Source of the DNA: Sporisorium sorghi
Taxonomy: Eukaryota; Basidiomycota; Ustilaginomycetes; Ustilaginales; Ustilaginaceae
NCBI GenBank assembly: GCA_023212695.1
Contig: JALCCG010000040.1
Coordinates: 1-64,000 of the forward strand
Length of the DNA: 64,000 nt
Direction of reading: 5' to 3'
The translations under genes and the position numbers were made by a program. Shown one piece after another: positions 1 through 9,983 of the stretch. The number at the start of each line of letters is the position of its first letter. Position 1 is the stretch's first letter. The notes under the pieces were generated by a model. The model worked only from the letters and a program-made list of their open reading frames with translations. It was not told where the DNA came from and did no database searches.

Positions 1-857
1 CGAGACGTTCGCCTTCGGCCGGGTTGCCGGTGGCAGCGGGAGGGAGGGGCTCTCCAAGCTTCTTTGCGTGGGCCCACCTGTACTTGAGGCGGAAGCCGCG
101 GAGGAAGGATCGGAACATCTCCATGGTCTCACCGATGGACACGTTGGTGCCCCAGATGACCTTGGAGACGCCATCTTGGCCTGGAGCGGCGGCATCGCTG
201 GTGACGCCTTGCTGCGAGAAGCTCAAAGCATCGCTGTGACCATCAGCCATTGGCTGGCTGCCTCCAAATACGGAAGAGGCACGAGCAGGTGCACCTGGAG
301 CCTGGCCGGCGTTGTTTGCAGCAGCATTGTCGAATCGATTCCTCCTGAGCAAGGATGGCGAGGAGAGGGCGACGGACGAGTGGATCTCGCCACGACGCTG
401 GTGGCGTGGAGTGGTGCCGCCCGAGCTGGGGAAGAAGAGGGGCTCGTCAAGTCTCGAGATGCCGCTGCTGCTCGAAGGCAGACGGTTCTCTGCATTTTGG
501 CTGCGTCGTGCCGAAGCCAAGGGTGTCCTCTGACCCCTCGAAGTTCTGGCCGACGGAGATGAAGTGGGGAAATGTAATGGCGACGAGGCTGGTGAGCACA
601 TAGTGGAATGGAAAGAGGTCAGTATCGATCGAGGATGAAGGACTTAGCATGGACGCGAGGACAGACTTACCTGCTAGTGAGCTCTGAGGCGCTCTTGCGC
701 TTGACGCCTGGCTTTTCAGCGGGCTGCTGGACGGGAATGCGAGTGGCGACGAGGCACCTGCAGGGTTTCGGTTGGAGAGGGACGCTGGTGCGAGAGGCGT
801 TCGCTGTTCAGCGTCGCGCATCTCGGCATCGCTGGGTGGGCCGCCCGGGGTTGACAT
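1..857 (-). CDS. mcm4: MCM4 replicative helicase subunit, N-terminal part (runs off window)
   Basis: Mcm4 is one of six subunits of the Mcm2-7 helicase loaded at origins. The visible part is exon 1 (671-857) and exon 2 (1-588, open at the window edge), about 258 residues. The tail is poor in complexity and rich in Ser-Pro and Thr-Pro (RTPLA, SSPLAFPSSSPLK), as expected for the CDK/DDK-regulated N-terminus. It is followed by the conserved start of the folded domain, VIWGTNVSIGETMEMFRSFL then RGFRLKYRW, typical of Mcm4. The intron (589-670) has donor GTAAGT, a branch-like CTGAC and acceptor ACCAG. This acceptor keeps phase and joins GCAG to CC, giving SSLAASSPLHFP. The ATPase domain lies outside the window. 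Start chosen at the ATG of MSTPGGPPSD. Identity is fairly sure from the IWGTNVS block. Confidence 0.85.
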
Positions 858-1651
858 TATGAGACACCTTTCGTGAGAGAGAGGGGATCGATGATGTAAC
901 CGTAGTTCCACGTTGCTTTCGTCCTGATCCTGATCGACGTCTATAAGATTGTGTAGGGGCAAGAGCGAGGCTTTGTTGGAGACGATGTAGAGCAACAAGT
1001 GATGATGGTGTAGACGCAAGATTGTTCTGTTGCTCTTTGCTTCGATTCCACTCTCTTTGTGCGGAAAAGAAGCACAAAAAAAAAAAAAAAAAAAAAAAAA
1101 AACACAACACACGCGCGCACCGCACCAGCGAAGAAAGAGTGTGTTGCGTCTCGCTGATCTAGAGCCTGAACTTATCCTCACCGTCTTCCTTTGCGAGCCT
1201 CTTTCTGCTGCAGTATTTTCCCGCCCTTTTTCTGCTGCTCAACTGCCTGTCGTTGGACCAAAGGAGACTGGAGATTGCAGACGACACAGCTGCAGTGCCT
1301 TTGTCCACTTGTTTTTGCTCGCGCTTCCCTTTTTTTCATCGACGCGCTGCGCATGTTTGACGCGTAAATGGAATTTGCACTTTACGCGACACGTTCGAAA
1401 GCAGCTTGGTCGAGCTTCAGACGCGTCAGGCTGATGAGACCGCGCGTGTCAGTCAGAAGCCCTTCCTGATAAAGAAGCTGTTCAAAGTCACTGTGAAAGG
1501 TAGCGATGGATAACATTACGATGCGGGTGGTATAGAAGCTGCTGAAGTAAAGAGAATGATGAAGCGACGTATATTTGATGTAATGATGCGATAGCGAAGC
1601 GATAGAATGCAGAAGAGAGCACGAACAGCCGGACGCCCCCCTCGACGACAT
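858..1651. other. Intergenic: mcm4 promoter and cdc20 3' flank
   Basis: No credible gene. It holds a run of 27 A at 1076-1102 (poly-T on the mcm4 strand, about 220 bp upstream of its ATG). The remainder is unstructured flanking sequence. Overlapping ORFs on the minus strand here read through the homopolymer and are not credible. Confidence 0.7.
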
Positions 1652-3396
1652 TCAACGAAGAGTGCGAACGTTGAGACCGCCACCACCACTGTGCGTACCA
1701 AGCCCGCCCGCCGCTTTGGCGCCCTTAGTCGACTCGACGGGCTTCTCAAAGATGCGCCAGAGCTTGAGCTCCTCGTCGTCGCTCACCGTAGCCAGCACCT
1801 CGCCGTCCGGGCTGAGGCTCGAGTGCAAAACGCGCTTTTCGTGCGCCTCGATCTCGGCCACCTTATTCCCCGACGGGTGCGACCAGATGTTGAGCAGGCC
1901 CTTGCTCGACTCGGTGGTTCCCAGGCCGTGCGTCGAGACGATCTCGCGGTAGTGCGGTGCCCAGTGGAGCGAGGTGATCTGCGCGCCTGTATTGATGGTC
2001 ATGGTGCGCGAGTTCTGCGTCGTGTTCCAGAAGTGGATGTTGCGGTCGCTCGTTCCTCCACCGGTGGCGAGCAGGCTCAGGTTGTGCGGACACCACGCCA
2101 GCGCCTTGACCGCGGCTTGGTGGTTCTCCTTGCGCATCTTGGCCACGGACGTGCGACGGTCCCACACCTTGACCACGTTGTCGTTCCCGCCGGACGCCAT
2201 CAGCGCGCTGTCGGAGCGCCATTCCATGCCACACACGGGTCCGTGGTGCGCCTTCTCCAGCGTCCGCGTCACTGCGTCGCGCTCGCGCACGTCGTACTCC
2301 CGGATGATGCCGCTCTGGAACCCAGCATTCAACGTCCCATCGGGCGCCCACGCAGCCACGTTGACCGACGCGTGGTCCGCACCCCCGTCGCCGCTCGGCT
2401 TGAGCGTCCGCATACGTGTGCTGCTCTCGACATCCCAGATCTGCACAAAGCCCCCCTCGAGTCCCACAGCCAAAATATTGCCGTCCGCATCCCACCGCAG
2501 ACCCGTAATCAGTCCGCCGCCGCCGACCTTCTCCGCCTGCGTCGACGTGTCCAGCAGCGCACTCGCATCGCCCGTGTTTCCGTTCCAGATCCACAGCCCC
2601 GTCTGCAGCGCCACCGCCACCATGTTGGTCGACGACCAATCCAGCAAATTGTAGTAGAAGTCGCCCACCATGCTGGGCGCATCCAGCGTCCGCTCGGGTG
2701 TCGTCGGGATCCTGCGACGCCCCGCACTCTGCAAGCTGCTCGGCATGGTCGATTTGGGCTTGGTCATCGCGTATCGGCTTCGCACGTCGGGGTTCGCCAA
2801 TGAGCTCGGTGGGGCGGCGGAGAACGAGAGGATTCTCTGCCCCATCTCTGCAGATACCGAGTCCTCGAAAGATGGATGTCCGTCCAAGTCGGTAGGGTTC
2901 GCATTGGCTGCTGCGATGTTGGCGGCGATGTTGGGGTCGGTGGCGTCGCCGGACATTTGCGAGCGAATCGTGTCGCCGTCGCCGTCCACGTGACTATGCG
3001 GGGTGGTTGAGCGCTTGAGCTCGCGGTTCGGGATGTATCGATCGCCGCGCTGTGCATTCGTGAGAGTTGTAGATGATCCGAAGAGGCGTAGGGAGACAGA
3101 GAAGTCAGCAACTTACATGACCTTCGAATGCTTCGACTGTGCCGTCAACGAGAGGGTAGAAGACTCACCGAAATGCTCGCCGCTACCTTGGGCTTCAGCG
3201 CCTTATCCGGGCCTTGCCAGTCTCTGGTGATGCCAACCTTGAGATCGGCCGAGGAAGAAGGCACCGAGTCCAGGCGGTCCTTTCGAGACAGACCCAGTCG
3301 TGCCGAGTTGGCTTTGAGCCCGCTGCCCTTGGTGGGCGAGGTGCCGAGCTTCATGTCGCGCAGGTTCGCCGAAACATCCTTGAGAGGCGAGTCCAT
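1652..3396 (-). CDS. cdc20: Cdc20/Slp1, WD40 activator of the anaphase-promoting complex
   Basis: Cdc20 binds the APC/C and brings it securin and mitotic cyclins at metaphase; it is also the target of the spindle checkpoint. Two exons (3169-3396 and 1652-3049) give 541 aa. The 119-nt intron (GTGAGT ... GCACAG, branch-like GCTGAC) is phase 0 and joins AASIS to RGDRY. The C-box DRYIPNR lies at residues 79-85, and the WD40 propeller runs from about 200 (RIPTTPERTLDAP, NLLDWS) to about 510. The RRIPTTPER-LDAP lead-in and C-box resemble Cdc20/Slp1 rather than Cdh1. The protein ends in Leu-Arg instead of the usual Ile-Arg APC-binding tail. The neighbour in tandem is mcm4; no regulatory link is implied. 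Confidence 0.87.
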
Positions 3397-3901
3397 GGCG
3401 ATGATTGATCCTGTTAGTCGATTATTTGTCGAGGCCAAGGCCCTTCCGGCTTGCCGAGAGTCGAATGGGCTGTCAAGCGGTGCCAGTCCTCGAACGGTTT
3501 CTTGTGCTATGTCGAAGTAGTTGCAGTAATACTCTGCGCTGCTTGATGTCAATGTCGTGATGGAGACGAAGGTAAAGTCGTAGAAGGAGCGCTGCTCTGC
3601 CAGTCTTGCCAGTCTTGAGCTGCAGGTCAATCAAATTTCTACAAACGCACAGAGCCAGTCAGTCGGTCAGAGACCAACACTCTAACCGCGACTTGCCCGT
3701 CACGTGCGGGAACCTCAAATATTTGATTTAACAATTTTGAGCAAAAAAAATAATATAATAATCCGAGTAGCACGAACGCTGCCCTTCCGACGCTTCATAC
3801 AACCATCTCGGACGGACCAAAAAGGGTGAATGATCGTTGATTAAGAATACAAAAGACACCAGTCGATAAAGGTGCTGCAGAGTTGCCTTACCACGTTCCA
3901 C
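3397..3901. other. Intergenic: cdc20 promoter and 3' flank of the 826-aa gene
   Basis: A short AT-richer patch (about 3715-3770, including an A-run) lies upstream of cdc20. No ORF, RNA gene or repeat could be supported. Confidence 0.6.
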
Positions 3902-6382
3902 CTAGCCCTGGCGCGTAGGCTGACCCTGACCGGCCCAGTTGGCCTGCTGCGCAAACTGAGCTTGAGCGTTCGGCGGCACGGCACGGCCCTGGTAGCTCAG
4001 ACCACCCGCTGGACTCGCGTACGCAAAGGAGGCATTGGGTCCCGGCACGCCTCGCTGAGCTTGAGGCGTCATTGGCGGTCCCGCACCCGGTACGTGCGCC
4101 GTGTGCATTCGGGCGTTCGGCGACATCGTGGCTGCGGGTCGCGGGTCGCTGCGAGACGCCACCGGAGAGGAGCGCTGCTCGCCAGCTGGGCCTGGCACGG
4201 CATCTACACGAAGCGGATCAATGTCGTGACGATCCTGCTTGTGGTCGTAGGTGCGGCTGGCGGCGAGCCTCTCGAGCGCACCACGACCCCGATCCTCGAC
4301 CTGACCCGTACCGCCACCCATCCTGCGTGCCGACTTCTTGGCCCTGGACCCGCTGCCCTCGGTCAATCGGATGGTCACGTCGTCGCGCAACACGAGCGGC
4401 GTCTCGGACAGCACGCCTCCCGTCTTGGTCACTTTGACGACGTTGGCATCCAGAGCTCCCCAGAAGCCACCGTGCACGTCGCCGAGCAGATCCGGATCGA
4501 TGGCGCCGCTGCTGGCCGAGAAGGCGCGCAACTTGCTCGGATCTGGGACCACACTGTCGACCGCGTTGGAAGCGAGGTCGACCGCTCGTGGGCGCAGTGC
4601 AACGAGCGAATTGAGCGACTCCAACAGAAGCGCCGCTGTAGCTTCTTCCTCGACACTTGGCGTCTCGTCTTCGAATGCGCCCGAGCGTCCACTCGTCGAT
4701 GGACGATAGGATCTGCGCAGTCGCGCCCATTGAAACTCTTGCAGTCGATGGAGAAGCATCATGTTGAAGCGAAGATGAGACGTGACGAGCTCGTCCTGGT
4801 TGAGCTTGGTCAAGCTCTGGTCGACGTCGTCTGTGTTGATACCGTCGATCAAGCTTCGTAGAGCACTCGCCAACTCGTCGCTCGGAGATTCGTCCATGGA
4901 CACATCGCCTTGTGCGTCGACACTGCCATTCACGTACGATGATGGCTCTGCGGGGGCGTCGAGATCATCTTGATCGTAGCCGTCGTCGTCGTAGGCCAGG
5001 AAGGGTCTCTCGCCCCAGGCCAAGGAGACAGCGCGCTGAGCGCGGGCAGAATTGCGCCAGAGGGTGCTGCTGGTTGCGTGGCTGATCGAAGAGGCCGACG
5101 AGTCGTAAGTGGGTGCAAACGAGCCGTAGTTGCCGTATTTGAGGAAAGTCACAGGTTGAAGCTTGGTGTGCTGCTGCAGCGATGCAACTCGTTTCGCGTC
5201 TTTGCGATGACGAGTGCCGCTCCTGCCTAGTCTCTGGCCAAGTGTCGGGGTCGGCACCAGACCCTGGCGTCTGAGTGCGCGCATCTGCTCTTCGGTCTGT
5301 GCGCTGATCTGGACAAGATCGGCCTGGGCAGGATCGAGTTGGCGAAGCTGCGCTTGATCGAGGGCGATGGCCTTGGTGAAGTAGTCACCTCGAGGAAGTC
5401 GCATGTGTAGTGCGTATCTGTTTGCTGTCGGATCCACGGCTTCAGGACGGACAAGTCTGAACCGATCGAGATCGAGGCCGCCGTTTGCACCAGCTGCCTT
5501 GTCCGTTTGGCGTGCATTCTTGGCTTCCAGCAATGATGCCTTTTGCTCCACGATGGATGCCAGTATTTGGCCCTTGAGCGCGTCGGAGCTAGCATCTGCT
5601 TGACGCAGGCTTGATGCGAGCTGATCGACGAGACCCAGAACGAGCGTGAGACTGGAGAGCCTGGCTAGATCCTTGGAGACCTCTGGAGATGGTGCTGCAC
5701 TGAGACCGGCGCGCAGATGTTGAGATACGTCAGACTTTGCGAGGATGGCTCCGCGAAGGCTGTTCAGATGTGCGCTGAGTTCGCGCAGACTCGTACCAGG
5801 TTGTAGCATGTCTTGAAGCGACGGCTTGACCTCGGCAGAGCCATTGGCACTCCGTAGCTTGCCTTTCGCAGAGGCTTGCGGAGGAACAGTGTTGAAGTCG
5901 GCCCCGTCCAGAGCACCGAGGATGGCAGCAAGTTTGCGAGCATCTTGTTCGCTCAGTACCAGCTCTTCCACCTTCTGCATGGCCGACTCTAGCTCGTTTG
6001 TGGTACGATGTGATGTACTTGAGGATGCAGTTGTGGATGAGGGGCGTGACAAACCGAGAAGCGACTGGATACTCTTTGGCAGTTGTGGCTTTTGTGACGG
6101 CTCAGTAGCGGTCGCACCGTCGGCGCCGTCTCCGTTTGGCTTGGCTGGGTTGTCGGAAGCGTCGGCATCAGTCCGCTTCGCACTGTTATCGGCAGCAACA
6201 TCGGCTTTGTTCTCTTGGTCTCCGTTGGCAGATTCCACGGGTTCGTCTGTGCGCTTGCGTTTGCGATCGACTTTGGTGGGCGAGATGGACGGCGACATGA
6301 CGGATGGCTCTGGTGTGGTCGCAGCAGCAGCAGCAGCGTCAGCATTCCTGCTGCGTGTTGATCTGCGTAGAGGAGACGCCAT
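3902..6382 (-). CDS. Conserved nuclear-type protein, function unknown (826 aa)
   Basis: A single uninterrupted ORF of 826 aa. The first 130 residues are charged and disordered, with likely nuclear localisation signals (RRSTRSR near the start, DRKRKRTD around residue 40) and an Ala run. The middle (about 130-580) is mostly helical and better ordered. The C-terminal 120 residues are Pro/Gln/Ala-rich. A block around residues 405-435 (KYGNYGSFAPTYDSS, then SISHATSSTLW) reminds me of the SYAPxYDS motif in the DUF3512 region of BRD7/BRD9 chromatin-remodelling subunits. No bromodomain is visible, so a SWI/SNF-type accessory subunit is only a hypothesis. Another block, ETPLVLRDDVTIRLTEG near residue 685, looks like a folded segment. 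Start is the first ATG, in a good context, with MASPLRRSTRSR downstream. Confidence 0.75.
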   Translation of the reverse strand: MASPLRRSTRSRNADAAAAAATTPEPSVMSPSISPTKVDRKRKRTDEPVESANGDQENKADVAADNSAKRTDADASDNPAKPNGDGADGATATEPSQKPQLPKSIQSLLGLSRPSSTTASSSTSHRTTNELESAMQKVEELVLSEQDARKLAAILGALDGADFNTVPPQASAKGKLRSANGSAEVKPSLQDMLQPGTSLRELSAHLNSLRGAILAKSDVSQHLRAGLSAAPSPEVSKDLARLSSLTLVLGLVDQLASSLRQADASSDALKGQILASIVEQKASLLEAKNARQTDKAAGANGGLDLDRFRLVRPEAVDPTANRYALHMRLPRGDYFTKAIALDQAQLRQLDPAQADLVQISAQTEEQMRALRRQGLVPTPTLGQRLGRSGTRHRKDAKRVASLQQHTKLQPVTFLKYGNYGSFAPTYDSSASSISHATSSTLWRNSARAQRAVSLAWGERPFLAYDDDGYDQDDLDAPAEPSSYVNGSVDAQGDVSMDESPSDELASALRSLIDGINTDDVDQSLTKLNQDELVTSHLRFNMMLLHRLQEFQWARLRRSYRPSTSGRSGAFEDETPSVEEEATAALLLESLNSLVALRPRAVDLASNAVDSVVPDPSKLRAFSASSGAIDPDLLGDVHGGFWGALDANVVKVTKTGGVLSETPLVLRDDVTIRLTEGSGSRAKKSARRMGGGTGQVEDRGRGALERLAASRTYDHKQDRHDIDPLRVDAVPGPAGEQRSSPVASRSDPRPAATMSPNARMHTAHVPGAGPPMTPQAQRGVPGPNASFAYASPAGGLSYQGRAVPPNAQAQFAQQANWAGQGQPTRQG

Positions 6383-7854
6383 CTTGAAATGAGCTTTCTG
6401 CGCGTCAGTTGAACCTGGCGCTCAATTGAGTGGTGAAGGTAGCGAATGCGGAAGTGATGCTGCGTTGAAGGATGAATCGCCTCCGTTGTTGCACGCTGCT
6501 AAACAACACGAGTATGGATTCCGAGCTTGCTCAATGGCGAAGAATACACGCGCCCAAAGTGGAGCGCGCGGATGCGTAAATGAGCGTCGTTGCGAGACGC
6601 GGAGGAAATTCGGTCGAGGGCGCGGCGTCAGAGCAGCGGAAAGTGCCCTTAGTTACTCGCAACTCTCTTGCTGCGCGAGAGAGAGGCGGCGAGTACGGTG
6701 GGAGCAGGGACGGTCAAGAGGGGATGATGAATAGAAGGTGAAGGAGGAGAAAGAAGCAGAAGGAAGCGCCGTTGTTGAATCACAAGCAGCGGATGAGAGG
6801 CGTGCTGCTCTTCCTTCGTGCCGCCCGAAAGGCGCGAAAGTCACTTCTTCAGAATCACGTCTCTTTGAAGGAAGAAAAAAAAAAACAAAAAAAAAACAAA
6901 AAAAAATAAAATAAATAAAATGGGACACTGCTCAGATGCCTCATGCTCGAGGAGACCACGTTGACCCCACCAACAGCCAAAGCCTATTTTTGCCATTGCG
7001 ACGCTGCATGAGCATGGTTTCCCGCAGCGTGTCCTGAATAGCATGCGTCGAGACGCAATCGATGTGGGGCTCAGAATGCGCAGAGATGATGTTTGACGGG
7101 ATCAGACAGACAGATTGAGTGCGGACTCCGATTGATTGGAAACACGTTCGTGCCCTTATCTCGACGAGGTCTGGCGCTGTCTTACGAGCTTGACTGCCCC
7201 TTCTGTCCGAGGGGAGATTGGCGAATTTGCTTTCGCGCAACTTCATTTGCATGCAGGACACTGCCCACAGTCTCTGCAGGCTTTGCGGAGGGAGCTTGCT
7301 TTGGAACAGAGTTGTGGTCGATTGCTTCATCGCAAAGTCGAGCCTGATTGGAAGAGCACAGAGAGCGACCCGTCTGGCTTCAAGCGCAGCTGTTCCGCAT
7401 TGTCTGCTGCTCAAATCAGAGAAGCTGCTCCTTGATTGCGCTTCTGACGATGTACTATCTTGCTCTTGTCAGAAGTCAAACCTGTTAGGGCTTGACTCAG
7501 AGCTCGAGTGTGGAGTTGACAGGTGTTGAGAAGAGCGACACAGCCCAACAAATTGACCGGCGACGTAAAGCGACGATCATCGGGCGGCTTTGAGTTGCAG
7601 CACGCAACGCACTGGCAAAGGCATAAGCTCAAAGTTCTGCGCTTCCTCTGAGCATCGGAAGCCGTCCGATTGGTTCTCGCTTCGAGTCCCCACAACAGCT
7701 CGATGACTGCAAAGACGAATCAAACCTTGTCAAACCTTGATAGAGAGCAAGACACACGCGGACTGTCGGCACATCCGGGATGCGCAACTCTCTCTCGCGG
7801 TGCAGTGCAGTGCATTGGCCATCTGCTGTGTCTGCTGTCAAAACAACCAATCAT

Positions 7855-7884
7855 GCAAGCAAGCAAGCAAGCAAGCAAGCAAGC
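7855..7884. repeat. GCAA tetranucleotide microsatellite
   Basis: About 7.5 perfect copies of GCAA in the promoter region of the CCCH gene. Confidence 0.95.
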
Positions 7885-7974
7885 TTATCGGAAGGAGCGA
7901 CAGCGATGACAGGCGGCGCAGGCACACTTTCGCACCCGCTTGTCACCCTGCATTCTGACACGACTCCGGTTGCC

Positions 7975-7982
7975 TATATATA
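7975..7982 (+). promoter_or_regulatory. TATA box candidate of the CCCH zinc-finger gene
   Basis: TATATATA is flanked by GC-rich sequence, about 375 bp upstream of the chosen ATG (8352) and followed by a pyrimidine-rich leader. It would place transcription start near 8010. Confidence 0.5.
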
Positions 7983-8351
7983 CCGCAGCGATAGGTGTTC
8001 CTCTATCACCCTGTTTCTCCTTGTCGTGCCAAACTTGGGCACACTCCTCGTTTCGATGTAGTCTCCCCTCCCACTCAGCCTGAAAGCTTCCCACAAGCTT
8101 TGTTCGGATTACATCTTTATCGTCTCTCGCCGCCCTTTGTTCCTTTGCGGATGTGAGTCGCTTCCGCACACAACCCGCAAGCCTTTGAACGGAATGCTGA
8201 CTTTATCTGTTGACGGCAATTGGCCTCTTTTGCCCCAATGAGCAACCCAGTCTTACACTCACCACTTTGCGCCAAGGAGCATCCCCAAGGACAGCACCCT
8301 CTTGCCGCCATCCGCTGCACTTCACTGCACTTGGCTCCTCATAGCACGGCG

Positions 8352-9855
8352 ATGAGTTCTTACTCGAACAGCTTCCAACCCGCCCGCCACGACGCCAGGG
8401 CTCTCACTTTCCCGCTTCCCAAACCTCACCCCATTCCTTCTCTGCAGAGTAGACACAGGAGTGCTCCCGTCAAGTCGAGTCTCAACATCTTGGACTTCAC
8501 CGACACCTGGAGGGAGGAAGTACGTCGCTCTTCGCAGCGTCTCGACGATTCAATTCGCACGTACGGCCAGCTCGGCCTGAGCGATCCCGTACCTGCTCCC
8601 CAGCCTCGTTTGCCCCTGGTCCCGTCGTGGCCCGACTCAGCTCTGGGCCGCGACAAGAACTGGCCATGGATCGGCGAGAACCCTAATCTCTCCACCTCGT
8701 CCGTTTCGGACATCAGCAGTGCCGACCCCGTGCGAGCACTCCAGTCTCCTGACTCGTTCAGCCCCGTCGAATCTCAGACTTGGCCCTCTTTCCCCAGCTG
8801 GGACATGAGTGCCGCCGCTGCACAGGACTTTCGCCTCGACACGCACGCTTTCGGCGCTCCTCAGGGAAGATTCTCACCAGACAGCCTTGGTGGCCCCACA
8901 ATCACCTCGACCTCTAGCAACGGCCAACATCAGCGCCAGACTTACGAATTCCTCCCCAAACAGCAGCAAGGTGGATTCAACTCTCTCGCTGAGACTTCTT
9001 CGGTCACGCCTTACCAGGGTTCCATCCCCATCAGCAACATGCGCACCACATTTGACCCGTTTGCTTCAGCCAGTTCGATGCCTCAAGCTCCCATCGGCAG
9101 TGGATCGCCTACCAAGCGTGTCGCCGCCGACAACGCCGCCAGCGACTGGAGCGTCACGCACCCACGCACTCCTTCGCTCAAGGATTGGCAGCATGGACAG
9201 GGTGGACAGCCCGCATCGTCGTTTTTCCCCAGCAACCCTGCCGCGATCCAGCCCGCGACCGTGCCTCGCAACACTATGCACGACAAGAAGGCCGCTCCAG
9301 GCAAGCCTGCCCCTTTCAACCGCAAAAAGGAGCTGTACAAGACCGAAATGTGCCGCAACTGGGAAGAGAAGGGTTACTGCTTTTACGAAGAGTGAGTGGT
9401 ACCCATCTGATCAGACTGCGAAATCTACAAGGGACTGACGTAGTTGATTGTTCGTGACAACAGTCGATGCCAGTTTGCTCACGGACCGAGCGAACTGCGC
9501 TACGTCGCGCGCGATCCTCGTTGGAAGACCAAGCCGTGCAAGCGATTCAGGCTGTAAGCAAAGCTGTATTGTTTCCGCCTTGCCGTACGACTGCTGATTC
9601 TTACTCCGTCTCTGCTTGCATTGTGTCAACGCTGCAGCTACGGGACCTGCCAATACGCCAAGCGATGCTGGTAAGTCTTTGGTCAGCTGCTTGCTCTTCA
9701 GCACGGGAATGCGCAGACTGACACCTGACTGTCCCTGGTGTCACAGCTTCTCGCACGATGAGGGCTCGGGTTCTGACGACGCCAACTCTGCCAGCATCTC
9801 GCACCGAGGCACTCTGCTGCACCGAATCGGCGTGATGCACAACAGGTCCGGTTAA
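8352..9855 (+). CDS. Tandem CCCH zinc-finger mRNA-decay protein (TTP/Zfs1/Cth2 family)
   Basis: Proteins of this family bind AU-rich elements in 3' UTRs and recruit deadenylases. Four exons (8352-9391, 9464-9553, 9638-9670, 9747-9855) give 423 aa; all three introns have GT...AG ends and keep phase. The N-terminal 330 residues are disordered, rich in Ser/Pro/Gln. Finger 1 is C334-x8-C343-x5-C349-x3-H353 with the canonical lead YKTEMC; finger 2 is C372-x8-C381-x5-C387-x3-H391 with lead RWKTKPC. The 18-residue spacer between H353 and C372 is the family's standard length. The fingers lie close to the C-terminus, as in yeast Cth2 and S. pombe Zfs1. An upstream in-frame ATG at 8238 would add 38 residues; a possible 5' UTR intron (donor 8155) argues for 8352. 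Confidence 0.88.
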
Positions 9856-9983
9856 GCAGGTCAAGCCGCCAGTCGCGCCGCTCGCAGTGTCCAGCCGATT
9901 CACTAAAATGCACACACACAAAGAAAAGAACAGGCCTCTTGCATGCTAGGAAACAAGAGAGAAATCAAAGGATCGATTGCCGT

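Larger units (their letters stand above)
6383..8351. other. Long divergent intergenic region upstream of the CCCH gene
   Basis: About 2 kb between two divergent genes. It contains an A-rich tract (6876-6921; T-rich on the strand of the 826-aa gene), a GCAA tetranucleotide repeat (7855-7884) and a TATA box (7975-7982). A GTGAGT at 8155 with GCTGAC near 8195 could mark a 5' UTR intron of the CCCH gene. Short ORFs here show no recognisable protein. Confidence 0.6.

Noticed and set aside
490..670. mcm4 intron ending at TGCAG (position 490)
   Set aside because: In phase but drops the SSPLHFPTSSPS and QRTPLAS segment; the acceptor ACCAG at 589 is also in phase and keeps it.
3050..3168. Two-intron model for cdc20 with a 20-nt exon (3117-3136)
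   Set aside because: It needs a 32-nt intron and breaks phase; one 119-nt intron is phase-correct and preserves the C-box.
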